Below, piece after piece: positions 26,393-35,184 of a DNA stretch of 64,000 nt (position 1 is the first letter of the stretch; each line of letters opens with the position of its first letter). A model generated the notes under the pieces. The model searched no databases. It saw nothing but the letters and a program-made list of their open reading frames with translations, and was not told the DNA's origin. A program made the translations under genes and the position numbers. This DNA is from CAIXSC01 sp046349915 (lineage in GTDB: Bacteria; Planctomycetota; Planctomycetia; Pirellulales; Pirellulaceae): positions 372,001-436,000 of the forward strand of contig JAXMBL010000008.1 in assembly GCA_046349915.1 (NCBI GenBank), read 5' to 3'.

Positions 26393-27889
26393 ATGACCAC
26401 GCCCGCAACCGCCCCACTCTTCCCCTTCGACAACTCGTACGCTCGCGAACTCACGGGCTTCTACGTCGAAGTCTCGCCTGATCCGGCGCCGGAGCCGACG
26501 CTGCTGCGGCTCAACCGAACACTTGCCGAAGAACTCGGACTCGATCCCGACCTGCTCGATTCCCCCCTGGGAGCTCGCATCTTCGCCGGGAGCGAAACGC
26601 CCGCGAATGCGGAACCGATCGCCCAGGCCTATGCGGGCCATCAGTTCGGCGGCTTTTCTCCGCAATTGGGCGATGGGCGAGCGTTATTGATGGGGGAGGT
26701 GATCGACCGGCATGGTCGCCGACGCGACATCGCCCTGAAGGGCTCGGGAGCGACCCCATTTTCACGCGGCGGCGATGGCAAAGCAGCCGTCGGCCCCGTA
26801 CTGCGCGAATACATCTTGGGCGAGGGAATGCATGCGTTGGGCATCCCGACCACCCGAGCTCTTGCGGCCGTGCGCACGGGCGAGTGGATACGGCGCGACC
26901 GGCGACTGCCTGGCGCCGTGCTGACTCGAGTCGCCGCGAGTCACGTGCGGGTCGGTACGTTCGAGTTCTTCGCTTGCCGCGGAGACACAGAAAAAGTCCG
27001 GCAACTGGCCGACTACACGATCCGTCGCCACTATCCCGAAATCGCGGACCAACCTAATCGTTACTTCGAACTACTGCGAGCCGTCGCCGCTCGCCAAGCC
27101 GCTTTGATCGCTCGCTGGACGCTCGTCGGCTTTCTGCACGGCGTCATGAATACCGACAACATGGCACTCTCCGGCGAGACGATCGATTATGGTCCGTGCG
27201 CCTTCTTAGAAGCGTACAATCCGCGAGCCGTCTTCAGCTCGATCGATACCGGCGGACGCTACTCTTTCCGCAATCAAGCGCCGATTGCTCGTTGGAACCT
27301 CGCCCGACTCGCCGAAACTCTCCTGCCATTATTCGATGCGCCGACTCGCGAGGACGCCATTCAGTTGGCGATGGAGGTGATCAACGAGTTTCCGAAGGTT
27401 TATGAATCGTCTTGGCTGGAGGGGGCTAGTAGGAAATTGGGCTTCGACTCCGCGCACGACGAAGATGCTGAGTTACTTGAGGATTGGCTCGATCTGCTCG
27501 AAGAGCAGGCCGTCGATTACACGTTGGCTTGGCGGCGTCTGGCGGACGCTGCGGAAGGGAATTCCGAGCCGCTTGCATCGCTGTTCGCCGACCCCACGCC
27601 TCTGAACGACTGGTTATCTCGCTGGCGACAGCGAGGGGAGAAGAACTCGATGCCAGGCGGCGTCGCAAGAGCACAGGCGATGCGTTGCGTAAATCCTCTG
27701 TATATTCCGCGCAATCACCTGGTCGAAGAAGCGTTGACGGCGGCGAGCGAGCGAGGCGACCTGACGCCGTTTGAACGGTTGCTCGAAGCGATCTCCCTGC
27801 CTTTCACCGAGCGACCCGGTTGGGAGGCATATGCCGAACCCGCTCCGCGACAATTTACCGCCTGCTACAAAACCTTCTGCGGCACTTGA
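26393..27889 (+). CDS. selO: SelO/YdiU-family protein AMP-transferase (pseudokinase fold)
   Basis: A 498-residue SelO (UPF0061) homologue. The family signatures are present: QAYAGHQFGGFSPQLGDGR, the KGSGATPFSRGGDGKA block that positions ATP, GIPTTRALA, HGVMNTDNM with the metal-binding Asn/Asp residues, and the TIDYGPCAF segment containing the DFG-like aspartate. SelO transfers AMP to Ser/Thr/Tyr residues of target proteins in redox homeostasis. Animal SelO has a selenocysteine close to the C-terminus; here the corresponding area holds cysteines C491 and C496 (CYKTFCGT) and ends in a normal stop, so this is the Cys form. The length is typical. The next gene starts 31 bases downstream and may be co-transcribed. 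Confidence 0.95.
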   Translation: MTTPATAPLFPFDNSYARELTGFYVEVSPDPAPEPTLLRLNRTLAEELGLDPDLLDSPLGARIFAGSETPANAEPIAQAYAGHQFGGFSPQLGDGRALLMGEVIDRHGRRRDIALKGSGATPFSRGGDGKAAVGPVLREYILGEGMHALGIPTTRALAAVRTGEWIRRDRRLPGAVLTRVAASHVRVGTFEFFACRGDTEKVRQLADYTIRRHYPEIADQPNRYFELLRAVAARQAALIARWTLVGFLHGVMNTDNMALSGETIDYGPCAFLEAYNPRAVFSSIDTGGRYSFRNQAPIARWNLARLAETLLPLFDAPTREDAIQLAMEVINEFPKVYESSWLEGASRKLGFDSAHDEDAELLEDWLDLLEEQAVDYTLAWRRLADAAEGNSEPLASLFADPTPLNDWLSRWRQRGEKNSMPGGVARAQAMRCVNPLYIPRNHLVEEALTAASERGDLTPFERLLEAISLPFTERPGWEAYAEPAPRQFTACYKTFCGT

Positions 27890-27920
27890 TCATCTCCGCG
27901 GAACTCTAGCCTCAACACCG

Positions 27921-28865
27921 ATGACGTCTCCCAGTTCACACAATTCGCGATCACTTGAGTTGCTGCGAGTGGCACCGGGGAACTCTGAATGGTCCCGGCT
28001 GACGGCCGCTTTGTCGGAACGAGTTGACTCGCGAAACTTCGAGTGTTGGGTGGGAAAGGTAGCGGGAATCTCGGTCGGCTGGTTGGCGATCCAAGTGACG
28101 CCGCTAGCAGAACTCGCGGGGATGCCCGCGTGCGTCGGTCACGAAGCGAGCGTCGAACTGGTCGGACCCTGGATCGATGAATCGCATCGAACAGGCGCGG
28201 TTGCTCATGCCTTGCTCGAAAGATCGCTGTCTCGAGCCGTGGCGGCAAACGCTCGTCGACTCTGGACCTCGGTCGGCGACGACGAGCCATGGCGACGAGC
28301 ATGGCTTGATACTTGGGGTTTTGTTCAAGTCGGCCAATGGCGCCCGCAAGGAGTAAGCCAGTCGGTCTTGGTGCGCGGACTGCGACGTCGAGTCGCCGCG
28401 GCTCGCATCACGAAGATCGACGAACCGTTTCTCGCGGACTCGCAGATCGACAAGCTGGTTGAACAGTTTGAATCGTGCGAGTTGCCTTACGAGCGCTGGA
28501 CCCATCGAGCTCATCTGGCGGTGGGCGCCTGGTATGTGCGTCGCTGGGGCCATGACGAAGCCTTAACTCGCATGCGGCGTCATATCCAGCTCTACAATCA
28601 ATCTCGCGGCGACCCTGATGGTTACCACGAGACGCTCACTCGACTCTTTCTCCAACAGATACAAGCAGTCCTGGCCAGCAGGCCCGCCGACTCGCCCCTG
28701 CATCCGATCGTCGCTCTACTCGCCGACACCTGCACGATGGAATGGGTCTACCAACACTATTCGCGCGAACAGCTCGCCACGCGTGAAGCGCGGCGCGGTT
28801 GGATTAGTCCCGTGCGAAACGATTCGGCTGATTTGTTCTCAGCGGATGGTGCTGACAAGAAGTAA
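27921..28865 (+). CDS. GNAT-like domain fused to an uncharacterised C-terminal domain
   Basis: About 314 residues from the ATG at 27921, the first ATG clear of the selO stop. The N-terminal 140 residues resemble a GNAT acetyltransferase fold: a beta strand ending in an ELVGPWIDESHRTGAVAHALLE segment fits the acetyl-CoA-binding turn and helix, and DTWGFVQVGQWRP fits the late strand. The signature R/Q-x2-G-x-G/A is only partly matched (HRTGAVA). The C-terminal half contains a WTHRAHLAVGAWYV motif and a GYHETLTRLFL segment. The same pattern occurs in stand-alone small proteins of unknown function in other bacteria as I recall them. The substrate is unknown. Confidence 0.75.
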   Translation: MTSPSSHNSRSLELLRVAPGNSEWSRLTAALSERVDSRNFECWVGKVAGISVGWLAIQVTPLAELAGMPACVGHEASVELVGPWIDESHRTGAVAHALLERSLSRAVAANARRLWTSVGDDEPWRRAWLDTWGFVQVGQWRPQGVSQSVLVRGLRRRVAAARITKIDEPFLADSQIDKLVEQFESCELPYERWTHRAHLAVGAWYVRRWGHDEALTRMRRHIQLYNQSRGDPDGYHETLTRLFLQQIQAVLASRPADSPLHPIVALLADTCTMEWVYQHYSREQLATREARRGWISPVRNDSADLFSADGADKK

Positions 28866-28945
28866 CGCTGCCCCAACACGACGGACTGGCGATCGCCGTC
28901 CGTCGTTCTCTGAATTGGACGAGTTGGTTGAAACTCCACCTTTAG

Positions 28946-30901
28946 TTACTTGGCGGCGCAGCACGAGCCGTCGGCCATCTTCTTGGGCGAGGGCGGCATG
29001 TCGTTGGCCGGGTTTTTCGCAAAGAAGCCGCTCGGTTTCAGTAAGAACCCAATGTAGGCCGTTGGCATGACCGGATAATCTTCGGGCCGCGGGATATGCG
29101 TATGTCCCATGGTGTACCAGAACACGACGTCCGTGTTCTCGATCGAGCGGTCGGCGGCCGTCCAGCGAATCAGGCCATCGCCGCCGCCGCTTTGGTTGGG
29201 ATAGTCGCCCGCGCCATACTTTTCATCCTCGTTGTACGGCGTCACCCACACATGGTGCTCGACGAAACCCGCCCGCTTGCGCCACCAAGCATTTTTCGAC
29301 GCCAAGGGAAACGCGTTGTCTCCTGGGAAGAACTTGTACCCCACGGGGTCGCCGCACGCATTGAGCGATTGTTGGTTGATGATCCGCCACGTGCGGCAAG
29401 TTTCCAGATTCAGGTGGGCTCGCGCCGCCAGCTCATTGGTCAACTTCGTCGAGCGAGCATAAAAGGCGTTTTCGAACGGGTTCTGATCGTCGATTTCATC
29501 CGCGACGGCGTCGACCTGCAACACGGTATTGGCGCCGCCATCAATGTCGAAATCGAGTCGCACGTTAAAAAAGTGCTGGTGAGCGGGGGCGTAAAGCTGA
29601 GGCGAGATGAGCACTCCGTACTTCGGTTTCTCACCCGGTTGAGTCGCCCCGAGCGACAGGATGCCGGTCAGTTTGACTTCCAGTTGAATATTGCCGTCCG
29701 GGTAGAAGTACCAAAAGAAACCGTATTCGTAGTTCTCGACTGTCGAGAACGACGAGATCACCAACCGTCGCGAACGACGCACTTCGGGCGAGTCGGGCAG
29801 GCGGCGGTCGGTGTGCTTCCAGAGAACGCCGAAGTCCTCTTCATGCATGCAAATGGCGTTCTTGATCGTCAGGGGCTCGCCGCGACTGGTGCACAGATGA
29901 GCGTCGAAGTACTTGATCACTCCTAGACAGTCACAGCCTAACTGCAGGCTATTCGCGCACATACCCATGCCGTACTCGCCCACATCGAACGCGTTTTTGC
30001 GACGTTGAGTGGGGCCGGGATCGCCGTAGGGCACGACCATCTCTGTCAACGATGCTCGATACAGAATCGACCGCTCGCGTCCCTCGTCGTCGTATCGCAC
30101 GTGATGCAACGTCAAGCCTTCGCGGGCGTTGAAGCCGACGACGATATTCCACTTCTGCCACCGCACCTGGTAACCATCGACGGTAAAGCTCGGTCCTTCC
30201 GGTTGAGTGATCTCGATAGGGCGGGCGTCGCGGCGTTGGTCGCGCACGCGTTCCGACGAGTAGTTCCCTTCGCCGGGGGGAAGCGGCCAATGACCGTATT
30301 CTTCGACGCGAATGACCTTCATTTCATTCAGATCGACGACAGGCCGCAGCCCCTCGATGGGTCGCGCATAACCATTGTCGGTCGGATCACTACGCAGAAA
30401 GCAGAGCGGGCGGGCGAGGCGGCGAGTGCGATCTTCTTCCGATCCGTAGTTCCCCGCGCTCCAGATGTCGACCATCACCAGCGACGTGTCGTCTACGCCG
30501 TAGTGTTTCTTCAAGAGTTCCTTGAATTCAACGCTAGCCAACACCGCCTGCTCGCATTCCACCTGTTCGTCGATCGTCATTGTCGGCTGAACGTTCGGAA
30601 TGTGGCGGTGGAACAGCAACTCGCCGCGAGTCAGCGAGACGGCCGTCTCGTAGCAGGAGTTCGTGGCATTGTCGAACAAGACGACAAATGCCTCGCGCGG
30701 GCATTCCCCATACCTTCCCGCCGCGACCAGATCCTTGGGCGGTTCCTTGAGGCTGACCGATACAAATCGAGTCGTGGGAGTAACTTTGCCGAACTGCTTG
30801 AGCAGCGTAACGACGCGAGAGACTTCGTCGCCGGTGAGTGGTTCGAGCGGATGCGGCGGAAGGGCTGACGAGACGGAAGCGAGTTGCACGAGCGCGGACA
30901 T
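28946..30901 (-). CDS. Copper amine oxidase
   Basis: About 651 residues from the ATG at 30901, which has AGGAG upstream. The frame extends to 31054 only by reading through a palindromic repeat. All diagnostic parts of the topaquinone copper amine oxidases are visible. The cofactor tyrosine lies in the N-Y-[DE]-Y motif (Tyr391 of NYEY), the catalytic-base area is around GCDCLGVIKYFDAHL, and the copper ligands are the H-x-H of AHQHFF plus the histidine of the GHTHIPRPEDYPVMP block. The enzyme oxidises primary amines to aldehydes, releasing ammonia and hydrogen peroxide. I see no signal peptide, so it is probably cytoplasmic unless exported otherwise. The C-terminal tail DGSCCAAK is cysteine-bearing and unusual. 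It stands alone, flanked by repeat elements. Confidence 0.95.
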   Translation of the reverse strand: MSALVQLASVSSALPPHPLEPLTGDEVSRVVTLLKQFGKVTPTTRFVSVSLKEPPKDLVAAGRYGECPREAFVVLFDNATNSCYETAVSLTRGELLFHRHIPNVQPTMTIDEQVECEQAVLASVEFKELLKKHYGVDDTSLVMVDIWSAGNYGSEEDRTRRLARPLCFLRSDPTDNGYARPIEGLRPVVDLNEMKVIRVEEYGHWPLPPGEGNYSSERVRDQRRDARPIEITQPEGPSFTVDGYQVRWQKWNIVVGFNAREGLTLHHVRYDDEGRERSILYRASLTEMVVPYGDPGPTQRRKNAFDVGEYGMGMCANSLQLGCDCLGVIKYFDAHLCTSRGEPLTIKNAICMHEEDFGVLWKHTDRRLPDSPEVRRSRRLVISSFSTVENYEYGFFWYFYPDGNIQLEVKLTGILSLGATQPGEKPKYGVLISPQLYAPAHQHFFNVRLDFDIDGGANTVLQVDAVADEIDDQNPFENAFYARSTKLTNELAARAHLNLETCRTWRIINQQSLNACGDPVGYKFFPGDNAFPLASKNAWWRKRAGFVEHHVWVTPYNEDEKYGAGDYPNQSGGGDGLIRWTAADRSIENTDVVFWYTMGHTHIPRPEDYPVMPTAYIGFLLKPSGFFAKNPANDMPPSPKKMADGSCCAAK

Positions 30902-31020
30902 GCCACGAAACTCCTGGTTGCCAAGGAATCGTCTGAAATCCGCCTCGGCCGCAGTATAGCGACCCGACCGCGGGGAATGTAGCCGCCCTGGGCCGAAGCT
31001 TGTGGAGCGTTGCTTCCGTA

Positions 31021-31185
31021 CGACGGACTTCCAGTCCGTCGACCCGTTCCGCACCGAGGCGTTTTCCTAGCAGCAATCCGCTCGCAACGGGAGTTGCCTG
31101 ACGGCATGGGGCGCTCGCACGTCACGCGGCTGACCGCTCACGAAGTGAGCGGGCTACGATGGAGCGACGGATTGGAAGTCCGCCG
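31021..31185. repeat. A-B-A composite palindromic element, 165 bp
   Basis: A at 31021-31041, B at 31134-31152, and a degenerate A at 31165-31185 (CGACGGATTGGAAGTCCGCCG). It lies directly upstream of the copper amine oxidase gene, and between that gene and the phosphatase-like gene. Confidence 0.88.
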
Positions 31186-31196
31186 TACTTTCGCGG

Positions 31197-31631
31197 CTAG
31201 CGGCTTCCTGCTAGCCGATCGAGCAACTGGTTCAATTGTCGCGCGATTTCAGGTAGAGCTTCCTTTGGAGGCGCGACATCGATGTCGTGGACGTGCCAGA
31301 ATTCCACTCGCTCGAGGTAAGCCGGGAAAGAACGCTCGATCATCGAACGATGCTCGGCTTCTTTCAGGGCGATGATTCGTTGAGCGGCTTCGAAATCGGA
31401 ATCATCGGCCGTCATCGGGTCGCGTAGGTGAGGTTCCGCGGGTATGCCCAACTCGAGCAGGGCTTCCACGGTAAACGGCGATAGGGGGCCGCGATTCTCG
31501 ATCCGCCGCCGCAACCCTCGCGACTCGGCCCGCCACGACATCCCCCGCGCCGCGGCTCGCCAATTGAAAACGATCTCCGCATACCGACTGCGGTAGTAAT
31601 TGCCCGTACAGAGAAAGAGCACCGTACGCAC
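31197..31631 (-). CDS. Low-molecular-weight phosphatase-family protein
   Basis: About 144 residues when started at the GTG at 31631; a TTG at 31706 is an alternative with an unlikely N-terminus. The P-loop CTGNYYRS (C8 to R14-S15) fits the C-x5-R-S motif of low-molecular-weight protein tyrosine phosphatases and arsenate reductases, preceded by the usual VLFL strand. Late in the protein a WHVHDID segment could supply the catalytic aspartate, although the family's usual DP pair is not present. The substrate, phosphotyrosine or arsenate, cannot be decided. The gene sits between two clusters of palindromic elements. The GTG start is supported only by the GGGG run before it. Confidence 0.8.
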   Translation of the reverse strand: MRTVLFLCTGNYYRSRYAEIVFNWRAAARGMSWRAESRGLRRRIENRGPLSPFTVEALLELGIPAEPHLRDPMTADDSDFEAAQRIIALKEAEHRSMIERSFPAYLERVEFWHVHDIDVAPPKEALPEIARQLNQLLDRLAGSR

Positions 31632-31725
31632 TGACTGTCCCCAACAAACGTGTTTCAAGTTCGGGCCTGACAGCAACGAATCGGCCGTATTGTAGCGGCG
31701 ATTCAAGCTTCGGCACAGTTGATAG

Positions 31726-31866
31726 TAGCCCGCTCGCTTCGCGAGCGGAACAGCCGCGTGGCGTGCGAGCGCCCCAGGCCGTCAGGCAAGTCTCGTGGCG
31801 GGCCGATTGCGGCCGGGCAAGCACTGCGGTGCGGAACGGGTCGACGGACTAGAAGTCCGTCGTACA
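31726..31866. repeat. B-A palindromic unit, tandem copy 1
   Basis: The B palindrome variant (CCGCTCGCTTCGCGAGCGG) begins at about 31730 and the A core lies at 31842-31862. This is the first of two direct copies with an offset of 145 bases. Confidence 0.88.
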
Positions 31867-31870
31867 GAGG

Positions 31871-32011
31871 TAGCCCGCTCGCTTCGCGAGCGGAACTGCC
31901 GCGTGGCGTGCGTGCGCCCCATGCCGTTAGGCGAGACTCGTTGCGGGCTGATTGCTGCGGGGGGAGGGCTTCGGTGCGCAGCGGGTCGACGGACTAGAAG
32001 TCCGTCGTACA
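31871..32011. repeat. B-A palindromic unit, tandem copy 2
   Basis: Second direct copy, with B from about 31875 and the A core at 31987-32007. Between the two copies the palindromes are conserved while the linker differs at many positions. It lies about 90 bases upstream of the GntP gene. Confidence 0.88.
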
Positions 32012-32104
32012 GGGCGCGCTCGCTTGCTCATGGTTGACGGTTATCGGTCGGCGAGTTAGAAAAACCGGCTTGCTTCCGCCCAAGCAACCTCCAGGACGTT
32101 CCCC

Positions 32105-33853
32105 ATGAAGTCAGCGAAACCTCTCGCGCTCGTCGCCGTCATCGTCGGCGCCATGATTTATTCGGCGGTCTCTCCGTCGAGTCCCCCACTATCCGTTGCA
32201 GCTCAAGAGAACGCGAGCCAAGAAAAGGCGACTGCGCCAGAGAAGTCGGCCGAATCAGAGGCGGACAGCAAGCCCGGGGATGAGCAGGGGGCATCTTCGT
32301 CGGCGAACGCCCCATCTTCACCTGCCCCGGTCCCCGCAGCACCGGCAACCGCACCTCCGTCCTCGAATCCGACGCCCGCCGGCTCGCCGGTAGGGACCGT
32401 CTGGCCATTGGTCTCGTTGGCCGTGGGGATCGCGACCGTCCTTGGACTCATCATTGTCTTCAAAGTCAACGCCTTTATCGCCCTCATCACGGCGGCGATG
32501 GCGGTGAGTTTGATGGCGCCCGGACCATTCGGCGAGAAAATGACTCGAGTGGCGTCTGCGTTCGGCAGTTCGGCGGGCAGCATCGGCATCGTCATCGCCT
32601 TGGCGGCCGTGATTGGCCAATGCATGCTCGACAGCGGTGCGGCCGATCGAGTCGTACGAGCGTTCGTGCGAGTTTTCGGGGAAAAGAAGTCGCCGATCGC
32701 CCTGATGGGAAGCGGCTACGTGTTGGCGATCCCCGTCTTCTTCGATACGGTGTTCTACCTCCTTGTGCCTCTCGCTCGGTCGCTCTACCGACGTACTCAG
32801 AAGAACTATTTGCTTTACATCCTGGCGATCTGCGCCGGTGGAGCGGCGACGCATACCTTGGTTCCGCCGACCCCCGGGCCGCTCGTCATGGCCAACAACC
32901 TGGGCTTTGATGTGGGCGTCATGATCCTGGTCGGCGGTTTGGTCGCGATTCCGTCGTCGATCGCGGGCTTGGTCTTTTCGAGCATCCTGGATTCGAAAAT
33001 GCCCATTCCGATGCGGAAGGTCGGGAACGAAGAGGAAAAGGCGCCGCTCGAAGATTCCCAATTGCCTCCACTCTGGGAATCGTTGCTGCCGGTCGTTTTG
33101 CCGGTTTTGATGATTTCGGTGAACACGGTGGCGGAAACCGTCGCGAAGAACACGGTCCGTCCCGTTGTTGTGGCCCAGGGAATTGAACGCCCCACGAACG
33201 ACCAACTGACGGCCGCGCTGCGTGATCCAGTCATTCTCGCCGAACCCAACGTGCAGCGTTGGGCCACTCTGTCGGGCTACGCAAGCGTCATCGGCAATGC
33301 GAATTTCGCGCTGCTCGTCTCGACCGTCATTGCATCGTGGACGCTCGCTCGCCAGCGCGGCCTGACTCGATCGCAAATGGCCGAAGTGGTCGAGAATTCA
33401 CTGATGAGCGGCGGCGTCATCATCTTGATCACCGCGGGCGGCGGGGCATTCGGCGCCATGTTGAAAGTGGCCCACGTCGGCGACGCCATTCAAAGCCTCT
33501 TCCCGACTCAAAGCGCGGGCATGCTGGTCTTGATTCTTGGCTTCTTCATCGCCGTCTTGCTGAAGATCGCTCAAGGCTCCAGCACCGTGGCCATGATCAC
33601 CGGATCCGCCATGCTCGCCAGCATCGCCAAACCCGAGTTGCTCGGCTTCCATCCGGTCTACCTGGCGACCGCGATCGGAGGCGGGTCGCTGGTCGGCTCG
33701 TGGATGAATGACAGCGGCTTCTGGATCTTCGCCAAAATGGGCGGCCTTACGGAAGTCGAGGCGCTCAAATCGTGGTCCATCTTGCTGGCGATTCTGGGAA
33801 CCACTGCCCTGCTGGTGACCTTGTTGCTGGCCAACGTCATGCCGCTGGCTTGA
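32105..33853 (+). CDS. GntP-family permease with N-terminal low-complexity extension
   Basis: A 582-residue integral membrane protein of the GntP (gluconate:H+ symporter) family. The conserved core starts near residue 100 and contains many membrane helices, the GYVLAIPVFFDTVFYLLVPL signature, PPTPGPL, and late ILKIAQGSSTVAMITGSAM and GGGSLVGSWMNDSGFW blocks typical of the family. The substrate is probably a sugar acid such as gluconate, but no catabolic genes are adjacent. The first 34 residues form an extra hydrophobic, signal-like segment. They are followed by about 60 residues rich in Ala, Pro, Ser and Glu, an extension not usual in the family. It is preceded by a good ATG after a CCAGGACG context. 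A weak hairpin follows the stop (33877-33896). Confidence 0.93.
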   Translation: MKSAKPLALVAVIVGAMIYSAVSPSSPPLSVAAQENASQEKATAPEKSAESEADSKPGDEQGASSSANAPSSPAPVPAAPATAPPSSNPTPAGSPVGTVWPLVSLAVGIATVLGLIIVFKVNAFIALITAAMAVSLMAPGPFGEKMTRVASAFGSSAGSIGIVIALAAVIGQCMLDSGAADRVVRAFVRVFGEKKSPIALMGSGYVLAIPVFFDTVFYLLVPLARSLYRRTQKNYLLYILAICAGGAATHTLVPPTPGPLVMANNLGFDVGVMILVGGLVAIPSSIAGLVFSSILDSKMPIPMRKVGNEEEKAPLEDSQLPPLWESLLPVVLPVLMISVNTVAETVAKNTVRPVVVAQGIERPTNDQLTAALRDPVILAEPNVQRWATLSGYASVIGNANFALLVSTVIASWTLARQRGLTRSQMAEVVENSLMSGGVIILITAGGGAFGAMLKVAHVGDAIQSLFPTQSAGMLVLILGFFIAVLLKIAQGSSTVAMITGSAMLASIAKPELLGFHPVYLATAIGGGSLVGSWMNDSGFWIFAKMGGLTEVEALKSWSILLAILGTTALLVTLLLANVMPLA

Positions 33854-33876
33854 CCCGCTGCGTAGAATGAGACCGT

Positions 33877-33896
33877 GGGAGAGGCTTCCCCCTCCC
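33877..33896 (+). terminator. Weak GC-rich hairpin after GntP gene
   Basis: GGGAGAGG-CTTC-CCCCTCCC can form an eight-base stem with one mismatch about 23 bases past the stop codon. No T run follows, so it is at best a weak or factor-assisted terminator. Confidence 0.3.
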
Positions 33897-33995
33897 CGAT
33901 CGAGGTGGTACGCTAGTGCTTGGTCGCAGCGAAGGATGTGACAAAAACACAAGCGAGAAGTCTCGGCTTGCCCCCCTATCCCCAGCGATTTACGG

Positions 33996-35078
33996 ATGAA
34001 AGAGAGCATGACGATGCGCAATGGCCAAGGATTGATGGCGTCTTGGAAGGATCGAGTTTCCCTGTGGATGAGAACAGGTTTGCGAATGGCCGCCTGCGTG
34101 GCGGTCCTCGCTGGCATGGCTATCCCTACACTGACTCTCGCGGCCGACGGCCCTGTGCCCCTGCATGTCGCCGTCGAAAAAGGCTTGGTAGATGTCGAAG
34201 TCGTGGGCCGAGGCTCCTCGACCGGCGATTCGGTGCAGGTCCGAGTGAAGCGTAAGGGTGGTGCGAATGTCTCGGTTTCGGTCGACCCCGGCACGGTGAT
34301 TCAACCCAAGGGAACGGCCGTGCAGACCATGGCGCTGGCTGGCGTAAAGTACAAGCAGGTCCAGGGCGGCTGGCAGCAAGCCGACACGATCGAACTGAAG
34401 GATGATTCGCAGCAGACCTACATTCTCGAAGGTTACTGCCGTGACATCGAGAAGCCGACTCCCAAGACGCAAGATTCGTTCGCGGTGAACGGCCCCGACG
34501 CGGAAAATGCCAAAGTACTGGTTCAAGCCAAGCGACTTGGCGCCACCGTCAAGGTGACTCAATCCGCCATCTGGATTCAGCGCAGCAAGATGAGCGACGA
34601 CCAACTCAAAAAGTACTTCCAAGTCACCACCGAAGAACTAGATGCCGCGCGCAAGTTGCTCGTCTCGGTCGAAAAGCCGGAAGAAAAAAGCGATGTCGAT
34701 GTCAAAGTGCTGCTCGACAAAGTCCGTCAATTTGCCGCTCGCCCGTCCGATGGCGCTGTCAAGCGAGGGGACACGGTCGAGGTCGCGGTGGACGAAGCTG
34801 AACTGAAAACTCGCTTCGGCGGCAAGCCGGTCGGTTCGCTTAAGAAGGGCGTTCAATTGGAAGTGGCCGGCATCGCCGCCGACGCCGTCATCGTCATCGC
34901 CGACGTGGATGGCAAGAAGCAGCGTGGCGTTCTGAAGACTGCTGACGTCAAGGTCGTCAAGTCAGCCGCGGTTCCCGCCGCCAACCGTCCGTTCGCTCGA
35001 GCGGTCCGCCAAGTAATCGAAGACGTCCATCTGGAAGTGTTCGACAAGGTCGATGTGACGGTGGGGGATCAGGAGTAG
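33996..35078 (+). CDS. Secreted protein of unknown function
   Basis: A 360-residue protein with an N-terminal signal peptide (a basic stretch, then LRMAACVAVLAGMAIPTLTLA and a likely cleavage before ADGP). The ATG at 34014 is a better-placed start with AGAGAG upstream, and it would remove six residues. The mature part begins with a beta-rich domain of about 110 residues. It has a single-cysteine segment GYCRDIEKPTPK, then a longer alternating helix/strand region with ELKTRFGGKPVG and GKKQRGVLKTAD. No enzymatic motif is visible. Codon use and composition resemble its neighbours. I do not recognise the family. Heptanucleotide and A-type repeats lie directly downstream. Confidence 0.78.
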   Translation: MKESMTMRNGQGLMASWKDRVSLWMRTGLRMAACVAVLAGMAIPTLTLAADGPVPLHVAVEKGLVDVEVVGRGSSTGDSVQVRVKRKGGANVSVSVDPGTVIQPKGTAVQTMALAGVKYKQVQGGWQQADTIELKDDSQQTYILEGYCRDIEKPTPKTQDSFAVNGPDAENAKVLVQAKRLGATVKVTQSAIWIQRSKMSDDQLKKYFQVTTEELDAARKLLVSVEKPEEKSDVDVKVLLDKVRQFAARPSDGAVKRGDTVEVAVDEAELKTRFGGKPVGSLKKGVQLEVAGIAADAVIVIADVDGKKQRGVLKTADVKVVKSAAVPAANRPFARAVRQVIEDVHLEVFDKVDVTVGDQE

Positions 35079-35080
35079 GT

Positions 35081-35135
35081 ATTGGTCATTAGTCATTAGT
35101 CATTAGTCATTGGGTGTTGGGTGTTGGGTGTTGGG
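35081..35135. repeat. Heptanucleotide tandem arrays
   Basis: Units of (ATTAGTC)-type are followed directly by (GGGTGTT)-type units. This is the second occurrence of the heptamer class in the window, beginning three bases after a stop codon. Confidence 0.85.
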
Positions 35136-35149
35136 CTGAAATCTTTGTA

Positions 35150-35170
35150 CGACGGACTTCTAGTCCGTCG
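35150..35170. repeat. Single A palindrome
   Basis: A solo core copy (CGACGGACTTCTAGTCCGTCG) preceded by GTAC, with no B partner nearby. Confidence 0.88.
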
Positions 35171-35184
35171 TCATTTTTCCGGTC

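Noticed and set aside
29096..30868. Plus-strand frames of about 280 codons across the copper amine oxidase
   Set aside because: Antisense to a gene with full family motifs; no start signals or domains.
30902..31054. N-terminal extension of the copper amine oxidase
   Set aside because: It is read through an A palindrome and lacks a signal; AGGAG before the ATG at 30901 marks the real start.
32318..34294. Minus-strand frames of up to 352 codons opposite the GntP and secreted genes
   Set aside because: Antisense shadows with low-complexity, charged translations and no family motif.
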